Part shown: positions 59,006-64,000 of the stretch, in pieces
How the letters are laid out: every line of letters starts with the position of its first letter
Position numbering within the stretch: position 1 is the stretch's first letter
Source of the DNA: Mycolicibacter hiberniae
GTDB taxonomy: Bacteria > Actinomycetota > Actinomycetes > Mycobacteriales > Mycobacteriaceae
Reading direction: 5' to 3'
Length of the DNA: 64,000 nt
NCBI RefSeq assembly: GCF_010729485.1
Contig: NZ_AP022609.1
Coordinates: 2,046,001 to 2,110,000 of the forward strand
The notes under the pieces: model-generated
What the model was told of the DNA's origin: nothing
What the model saw: the letters and a program-made list of their open reading frames with translations, nothing else
Database searches by the model: none
Program-made: the position numbers and the translations under genes

Positions 59006-59983
59006 TTACCAGAGCAGGTGTACCTGTTCGGCCCAGCCGAGGAGTCCGTCGACAGCAATGCTGGCACCGGCGTCGGTGCGGATGCGGCCGTGGTAGTGCC
59101 CGAAACACAGATGGGTTCCGGGCAGCGGTGACCGGTGATGAAACGGCGTGAAGGTCAGGTCCACCTGGTCGGATTCCGGCGTGCGGATGGTCCACGACCC
59201 CGCGTATTCGGGGTAGTGCCAATCCAACTCGTCGCCGATCTTGTTCAGCCGACCGTCCACGCAGAGCGCGTTCTCGGTGCTGCCCGTGCCCACGGTCCAC
59301 TTCCCGCCCAGTTGCAGACCGACGACGTGGCCGTCGGTGTGCCCGGAGGCCGCGCCCCAGTTCCACAGGGTGTTCGCCGGCCAGCGGCCGCGTCCGTGGT
59401 CGAGCACGCCCCAGCCGCCGTCGAAGTCATACGTGGTGTCGCCGACCCGCACGACGCCCGATGCCGGGCGCGCGGTGTGCTTGGCGGTGTACTGGAACCG
59501 CTTCGAGCTCCAGGGCACCACCACTGCCAGCGTCTCGTGACCCGGTGGTAGCGCGACGAACAGGTCACCCGTCATGGGTCCGGCAGATGTTCTGCAGGAG
59601 AAGCGAATCCGGGTTCCGTCGGCTTCGGTGGTGAGATCGATCGCCACCGTTCCGCGCGCCCGGGCCGGCCCGTCGCCGAGGTTGTCGGGCAGGGTTATCC
59701 CCCAGCCGCCCGGGTGCGCGCAGCTGCGGGACACCGCACGGCCGGAATAGTCGAGCAGGTACACGTTGCTGACACCGAGATAATCCAGGTCGGCAACGGT
59801 GACCGCGACCAGGTGCGTGGGGGTGGTCAGGCACCAGTACTCCCACCTCTTGGTACGCCCCCAGCCACGCAGCCCGGTGCGGTGCAACGGTGTTCGGGTC
59901 CAACCGACGGCCGCAGGGTTCAACGCCCCCGACGCATCGCATAGCTCGACCGCCTCGGTGATCTCACGTTCGTGGGTGACCAC
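59006..59983 (-). CDS. DUF2804 family protein
   Basis: This 325-residue protein starts at GTG 59983. It matches the DUF2804 family by length and pattern: an N-terminal GWGRTKRWEYWCLTTPTHLVAVTVADLDY (about residues 40-68), a central FDGGWGVLDHGRGRWP, and NWGAASGHTDGHVVGLQLGGKWT. It is predicted largely beta-stranded and resembles lipocalin/carotenoid-hydratase-like folds, but no function is established. It is 6 bp behind the truB end and faces sirR. Confidence 0.88.
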   Translation of the reverse strand: MVTHEREITEAVELCDASGALNPAAVGWTRTPLHRTGLRGWGRTKRWEYWCLTTPTHLVAVTVADLDYLGVSNVYLLDYSGRAVSRSCAHPGGWGITLPDNLGDGPARARGTVAIDLTTEADGTRIRFSCRTSAGPMTGDLFVALPPGHETLAVVVPWSSKRFQYTAKHTARPASGVVRVGDTTYDFDGGWGVLDHGRGRWPANTLWNWGAASGHTDGHVVGLQLGGKWTVGTGSTENALCVDGRLNKIGDELDWHYPEYAGSWTIRTPESDQVDLTFTPFHHRSPLPGTHLCFGHYHGRIRTDAGASIAVDGLLGWAEQVHLLW

Positions 59984-59989
59984 GGCGGC

Positions 59990-60880
59990 CTACAGCGTCG
60001 CCGGCCGGATGACGACCACCGACTTGGTTCGCCGGGGCGCATCCTCGAGCAGTGCGATCACCCGGCCGTCGGGTGCGGTCGCGGCGTACACGCCGTTGAT
60101 GCCGGCGGGAGACAGCGGTCGGCCGTGGCCGGCATCGAGTGCCTCCTGCTCGGTCAGGTCCCGGCGGGCGAAGGCGCGCAGACAGGCCTCGTCTATGGGG
60201 TAACTGAGCACTGGATGCTCCTGCAGCTCATCGAGGGTTCGGGCCTGATCCAGCCCGAAGCTGCCGGCCCGGGTGCGCCGCAGCGCCGTCAGGTGCCCGC
60301 CGACTCCCAGCGCGGCACCCAGGTCGCGGGCCAAAGCCCGGATGTAGGTGCCCGCCGAACAGTCCACCTCGACGTCCAGGTCGACGAACGGATCATCGCG
60401 CCGTACGGCCAGCAACTCGAAGCGCTCGATGCGCACCGGGCGGGCGGGCAGCGCAACGGCCCGGCCCTCTCGCACCAACTGATAGGACCGCTTGCCGTCG
60501 ACCTTGATGGCGCTGACCGCCGAGGGCACTTGCGCGATATCGCCGCGCAACCCGGCGATCGCCGTAGCGATCTGAGGGTCGGTGAGATGAGACGCCGACG
60601 TGGTCTGCAGCACCTCGCCTTCGGCGTCCTCTGTCGAGGTGGTCTGCCCCAACCGGACGGTGCCGGCGTAGGACTTCTCCGACGCGGTCAGCAGCCCCAG
60701 AATCTTGGTGGCCCGTTCGATGCCGATCACCAGCACGCCGGTGGCCATCGGGTCCAACGTGCCCGCGTGGCCGACCTTGCGGGTACCGAACGCTCTGCGG
60801 CATCGCGACACCACATCGTGGCTGGTCATTCCGGCGGGTTTGTCGACGATCACCAGGCCGGCCGCCACGGGTTCGCTCAC
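59990..60880 (-). CDS. truB: tRNA pseudouridine(55) synthase
   Basis: TruB makes pseudouridine 55 in the T loop of tRNA. The 296-residue protein starts at GTG 60880, overlapping the pptT stop (GTGA). The catalytic Asp lies in [36 protein letters not shown], and SAVKVDG (as [11 protein letters not shown]) with RALARDLG are typical. Length is close to the M. tuberculosis enzyme (298). Confidence 0.97.
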   Translation of the reverse strand: MSEPVAAGLVIVDKPAGMTSHDVVSRCRRAFGTRKVGHAGTLDPMATGVLVIGIERATKILGLLTASEKSYAGTVRLGQTTSTEDAEGEVLQTTSASHLTDPQIATAIAGLRGDIAQVPSAVSAIKVDGKRSYQLVREGRAVALPARPVRIERFELLAVRRDDPFVDLDVEVDCSAGTYIRALARDLGAALGVGGHLTALRRTRAGSFGLDQARTLDELQEHPVLSYPIDEACLRAFARRDLTEQEALDAGHGRPLSPAGINGVYAATAPDGRVIALLEDAPRRTKSVVVIRPATL

Positions 60881-61536
60881 AGGATGATCGCCGTCAGTAC
60901 CAGGCCGCCCGCTACCGACCACCGCCCGCGCAGTGTCGTCAGTGGCGGCCCGGACCGTGCCGCGGGATCGATCAGGATCCGCGAGGCGAAGCTGCCGTCG
61001 GTCTCGAAGGTGATGTGTGCGTCCTCGAAGCCCAGCCACCGCCCGGTCAACGGGAACCATGCCTTGTAGGTGGCCTCTTTGGCGCAGAACAGGATTCGGT
61101 CCCAATGCCGATCCTGGGGCAACGCCGCGAGCTCAAAGCGTTCGACCGGAAGGCTCACCGCGTCGAGCACGCCGTCGGGCAGCACGTCGTGTGGCTCGGC
61201 GTCGATTCCCACCGACCGCACGGCGGTGCTGCGGCCCACCACCGCGCCGCGGAAACCGGCGCAGTGGGTCAGGCTGCCGACGATGCCGGTGGGCCACGAC
61301 GGCTCGCCCTTCTCCCCCTTGAGAATCGGGACGGGCGGTTGCCCGAGTTCTTCCAGCGCCAACCGGGCGCAGTAGCGGGCGGTGACGAATTCATTGCGGC
61401 GCTTGGCGACCGAACGGGCCACCAGTGGCTCCTCCTCGGGCAGCGGAGCCAGTCCGGGCGGGTCGTCGTAGCGCTCGGCCCAGGCCAGCGATCCCCTCGG
61501 CGCTCCACAGAGCACCGTGTCCAGCAGCTTGCTCAT
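60877..61536 (-). CDS. pptT: 4'-phosphopantetheinyl transferase PptT
   Basis: PptT attaches phosphopantetheine to carrier domains of mycobactin, mycolate and polyketide enzymes. It starts at ATG 61536, overlapping pptH (ATGA), and has 219 residues. The magnesium/CoA-binding Asp is in VGIDAEPHD, and the [11 protein letters not shown] motif (W/KEAxYK) is intact. [16 protein letters not shown] precedes it. The tight pptH-pptT arrangement matches M. tuberculosis Rv2795c-Rv2794c. Confidence 0.97.
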   Translation of the reverse strand: MSKLLDTVLCGAPRGSLAWAERYDDPPGLAPLPEEEPLVARSVAKRRNEFVTARYCARLALEELGQPPVPILKGEKGEPSWPTGIVGSLTHCAGFRGAVVGRSTAVRSVGIDAEPHDVLPDGVLDAVSLPVERFELAALPQDRHWDRILFCAKEATYKAWFPLTGRWLGFEDAHITFETDGSFASRILIDPAARSGPPLTTLRGRWSVAGGLVLTAIIL

Positions 61537-62498
61537 CGGGCCTGCCTCTGGCGTAGCCGCTCGGCGAACTTCGCACTGGCCTCGCGCATCTCGTCGGTGA
61601 TCGCGAAGTGGCCGCCGAACTCGTTGAGGTAGCCGGGCGGGTACTGCGGATCGGGCAGTATCTGGCGCAGCCACCGGTGCGGGCGCCGCCGGCGCCATTC
61701 CCGCGGGTAGCCCACCGAGACCTCTTCGAAGCGCACACCGTCGTAGTAGGTGGTTCGCGGGATGTGCAGGTGGCCGTAGACCGAACACGTGGCGTTGTAG
61801 CGGGTGTGCCAATCGGCGGTTTCGACGGTGCCGCACCACAACGAGAACTCCGGATAAAACAATGCGTCGCAGGGTTGGCGCACCATCGGAAAGTGGTTGA
61901 CCAGCACGGTCGGCGTCATCCAGTCGAGTTCTTCGAGGCGCTTTCGAGTGGCCGCCACCCGGTCGCGGCACCAGGCGTCGCGGGTGCCGTAGGGCTCGGG
62001 CGACAGCAGGAACTCGTCGGTGGCGACCACGTTGTTCTCCCGCGCGATGGCCAGCCCTTCGGCCTTGCTGGTCGCTCCGGCCGGAAGGAAGGTGTAGTCG
62101 TAGAGCAGGAACATCGCCACGATGGTGGCCGGGCCCCCCTGCTCGGTCCAGACCGGGAAGGGATGCTCGGGCGTGATGACGCCCATCTGGTCACACATGT
62201 CGACCAGGTAGTCGTAGCGCGAGCGGCCGAAAATCTGCATCGGGTCCTTATTGGTGGTCCACAACTCGTGGTTCCCGGGCACCCAGATCACTTTCGCGAA
62301 CCGTTTGCGCAGCAGATCCAGTGCCCAGCGGATCTCGTCGGTGCGCTCCGCGACATCACCGGCGACGATCAGCCAGTCGTCGCCGGTAGCCGGGTACAGC
62401 GCCTCGGTGATGGGCTTGTTACCCGAGTGGCCGGTGTGCAGATCGGAGATCGCCCACAGGGTGGGGCCGTCGGCGGCCCTCGGCTCGTGGGTGGTCAC
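61533..62498 (-). CDS. pptH: phosphopantetheine hydrolase-type metallophosphoesterase
   Basis: This 321-residue calcineurin-like phosphoesterase starts at GTG 62498. The metal motifs ISDLHTGH, AGDVAERTDE, GNHELW and VNHFP/YGHLHIP are present in order. In M. tuberculosis Rv2795c (PptH) removes phosphopantetheine from carrier proteins, opposing PptT, and its loss gives resistance to a PptT inhibitor. Translation is coupled with pptT. Confidence 0.93.
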   Translation of the reverse strand: MTTHEPRAADGPTLWAISDLHTGHSGNKPITEALYPATGDDWLIVAGDVAERTDEIRWALDLLRKRFAKVIWVPGNHELWTTNKDPMQIFGRSRYDYLVDMCDQMGVITPEHPFPVWTEQGGPATIVAMFLLYDYTFLPAGATSKAEGLAIARENNVVATDEFLLSPEPYGTRDAWCRDRVAATRKRLEELDWMTPTVLVNHFPMVRQPCDALFYPEFSLWCGTVETADWHTRYNATCSVYGHLHIPRTTYYDGVRFEEVSVGYPREWRRRRPHRWLRQILPDPQYPPGYLNEFGGHFAITDEMREASAKFAERLRQRQAR

Positions 62499-62615
62499 GA
62501 GTTCCGAGCCTAGTGGGTGACCGGAATGAGAACGTGTTCTCGCCTTCGAATCAGTGGCGGGCGCCACAACTTGTACACTGCCCAGGCAGAGCATCGGGCG
62601 GAAGCAAGGAGTGTC

Positions 62616-63197
62616 ATGCTCACCAAACTGCGTCTGATGACCGCGGTGGGAGCGCTGGTGATGGCCGTCGTGGTGGTCTGCCAACAAGCACCCGTCGACG
62701 GCGTTCCGGGGAGTGCGGGGGTCGACCTGCGTTCCACCGGGATACCGTTGGCGCCCCCGACCACGTCGAGCAAAGCGGTCAACCTCACCAACCCGCGCCC
62801 GTTCGACGCCTGCGAAGACATTCCCTTCGACGTCATCGCGCAGCTGGGTCTGGCGTTCACTCCCCCCAAGCCGGTCGAGGGTGTGCGCTGCGAGTTCGAC
62901 GCGGGCAACTACCAGATGGCCGTTGAGACTTTCGTGTGGCGCAGCTACGACGAATCCATCCCCGCCGACGCCATCGAGATGGACATCAATGGGCACCGGG
63001 TGGCGCAGTACTGGGTGATGAAGCCCACCGAGTGGAACAACCGCTGGTGGGTCTCGTGCATGGTGGCTTTCAAGACCAGCTACGGACTGATCCAGCAGTC
63101 GCTGTACTACTCGCCGGTGTACTCCGAGCCGAAGGTGGACTGCCCCGCCGAGAACCTGATGCGGGCCCATCAGCTGGCACCGCACTACAAGTACTGA
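62616..63197 (+). CDS. DUF3558-like secreted or lipoprotein
   Basis: This 193-residue protein starts at ATG 62616, five bases after AAGGA. The N-terminal hydrophobic segment (about residues 7-23) ends in VVVVC, a poor lipobox, so it is either secreted or atypically lipidated. The mature part has the DUF3558 pattern: NPRPFDACEDIPFDVIAQLGL, a Cys pair (VRCEFDAGNYQMAVETF and a later WVSCMV), and a terminal VDCPAENL. This family includes mycobacterial Lpp proteins of unknown function. Confidence 0.8.
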   Translation: MLTKLRLMTAVGALVMAVVVVCQQAPVDGVPGSAGVDLRSTGIPLAPPTTSSKAVNLTNPRPFDACEDIPFDVIAQLGLAFTPPKPVEGVRCEFDAGNYQMAVETFVWRSYDESIPADAIEMDINGHRVAQYWVMKPTEWNNRWWVSCMVAFKTSYGLIQQSLYYSPVYSEPKVDCPAENLMRAHQLAPHYKY

Positions 63198-63210
63198 AGG
63201 TACTGAGTTC

Positions 63211-64000
63211 GTGACGTCCACCACCTCAGCCCGGCGGGCCCGCCCGCGTCTTGGCGATGTCGTCCTGAACCGGGCGCTGCGGCAACTGCCACCGCCCACC
63301 ACCGGCTACACGGTGCGCCGGGAACACATCCCGATGCGCGACGGGGTAGAGCTGCGGGCCGACCATTACCAGCCGACCGGCGACGTGGCCGGCACCCTGC
63401 TGGTCCGCTGTCCCTACGGCCGGGGATTCCCGTTCTCGCTGGTGTTCGCTCGGCTGTTCGCCGCCCGCGGGTACCGGGTGATCCTGCAGAGTGTGCGCGG
63501 CACCTTCGGCTCCGGCGGGGTGTTCGAGCCGATGGTCAATGAGGCCGCCGACGGCGCCGACACGGTGGAGTGGCTCCGCGCCCAGCCGTGGTTCACCGGA
63601 TCCTTCGGCACCGTGGGGCTGTCGTATCTGGGCTTCACCCAGTGGGCGCTGCTGGCCGACCCGCCACCGGAACTGGCCGCCGCCGTCGTCACCGTCGGAC
63701 CGCATGATCTCTACGAGTCCACCTGGGGTGGCGGGTCTTTCGCCCTCAACGACTTCCTGGGCTGGAGCCACATGATGGCCCACCAGGAAGTCCGCCCCCG
63801 GATCAGGGCCGGTCTGCAGCAGCTGACCGCCCAGCGCCGGGTCCGACGGGCCGCGGCGGCCCTGCCCCTGGGGACGGCGGGACGCGCACTTTTGGGCACG
63901 AGGTCGACCTGGTACGAGTCCTGGGTCGAGCACCCGGACCGTGACGACCCGTTCTGGGACAGGATGCGTTTCCCGGCTGCGCTCGAGGAAACTCAGGTGC
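63211..64000 (+). CDS. CocE/NonD family hydrolase, cut by window edge
   Basis: The frame runs from GTG 63211 without a stop to the window end (263 residues seen; family members have about 540). The X-Pro dipeptidyl-peptidase-like alpha/beta fold shows RDGVELRADHYQPTG, RCPYGRG, SVRGTFGSGG and the nucleophile Ser in GLSYLGFTQW. Members hydrolyse esters, amides or cocaine-like substrates. It lies 13 bp after the DUF3558-like gene; its position matches Rv2800. Confidence 0.9.
   Translation, partial: MTSTTSARRARPRLGDVVLNRALRQLPPPTTGYTVRREHIPMRDGVELRADHYQPTGDVAGTLLVRCPYGRGFPFSLVFARLFAARGYRVILQSVRGTFGSGGVFEPMVNEAADGADTVEWLRAQPWFTGSFGTVGLSYLGFTQWALLADPPPELAAAVVTVGPHDLYESTWGGGSFALNDFLGWSHMMAHQEVRPRIRAGLQQLTAQRRVRRAAAALPLGTAGRALLGTRSTWYESWVEHPDRDDPFWDRMRFPAALEETQV

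Overview
This window is chromosomal DNA from a mycobacterium. It is GC-rich, with GTG and TTG starts common and genes packed with 4-bp stop/start overlaps. Its backbone follows the Mycobacterium tuberculosis Rv2731-Rv2800 gene order as I remember it: miaB, recX, recA, a GT1 glycosyltransferase, ephG, pspA, clgR, pgsA, argA, ftsK, rnj, dapA, thyX, dfrA, thyA, dapB, pepR, pnp, rpsO, ribF, sirR, truB, pptT, pptH. Mycobacterial markers include a PE/PPE/Esx cassette, a mycofactocin-type SDR, a WS/DGAT and a DUF3558-like protein. recA carries no intein. An ESX-5-type esxM/esxN pair suggests a slow-growing or M. terrae-like lineage, but the species cannot be fixed from this sequence. No rRNA, tRNA, CRISPR array, prophage or transposase was found.

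Region by region. 1-7.4 kb: DUF349 protein (cut by the window edge), an SRPBCC/catalase-fold pair, miaB, and a translationally coupled glutamate-type ABC importer (gluABCD). 7.4-9.2 kb: recX-recA with two DNA-damage promoter elements. 9.2-13.5 kb: MpaB-type oxygenase with a divergent TetR, DUF3046 protein, glycosyltransferase and ephG. 13.5-16.3 kb: the envelope-stress block clgR-pspA-membrane protein behind a SigE-like promoter, then pgsA. 16.3-22.8 kb: argA, DUF421, WS/DGAT, ftsK, and a monooxygenase-SDR pair. 22.9-31.1 kb: rnj, dapA, thyX, a lipoprotein, a Baeyer-Villiger-type monooxygenase, a winged-helix protein, dfrA and thyA. 31.2-40.8 kb: a dienelactone hydrolase, then a compact minus-strand catabolic cluster (TetR, two SDRs, ACAD10/11-like dehydrogenase, aminoglycoside-phosphotransferase-like kinase, MHS-type transporter), rmuC and an acyl-CoA ligase. 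40.8-45 kb: small membrane and VOC proteins, dapB and a lipase. 45-48 kb: a three-gene unit (putative di-iron protein, alpha/beta hydrolase, 2Fe-2S reductase). 48.2-52 kb: PE-PPE-esxM-esxN followed by a class I glutamine synthetase. 52-64 kb: nitronate monooxygenase, pepR, pnp, rpsO, ribF, sirR, DUF2804, truB, pptT, pptH, a DUF3558-like protein and a CocE-type hydrolase (cut by the window edge).

The most promising observations are these. (1) The 45-48 kb unit encodes a protein labelled in its family as a predicted metal-dependent hydrolase, but it shows a spaced E / ExxH / E / ExxH pattern typical of di-iron oxygenases, next to a matching electron-transfer reductase. (2) The 32-38 kb cluster resembles a phosphorylation-dependent 4-hydroxyacyl-CoA catabolic route with its own importer. 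(3) A GC-rich REP-like repeat lies in at least three intergenic sites, twice as tandem pairs that supply the stop codon of a neighbouring gene. (4) A glutamine synthetase gene sits directly behind an ESX-5-type cassette.
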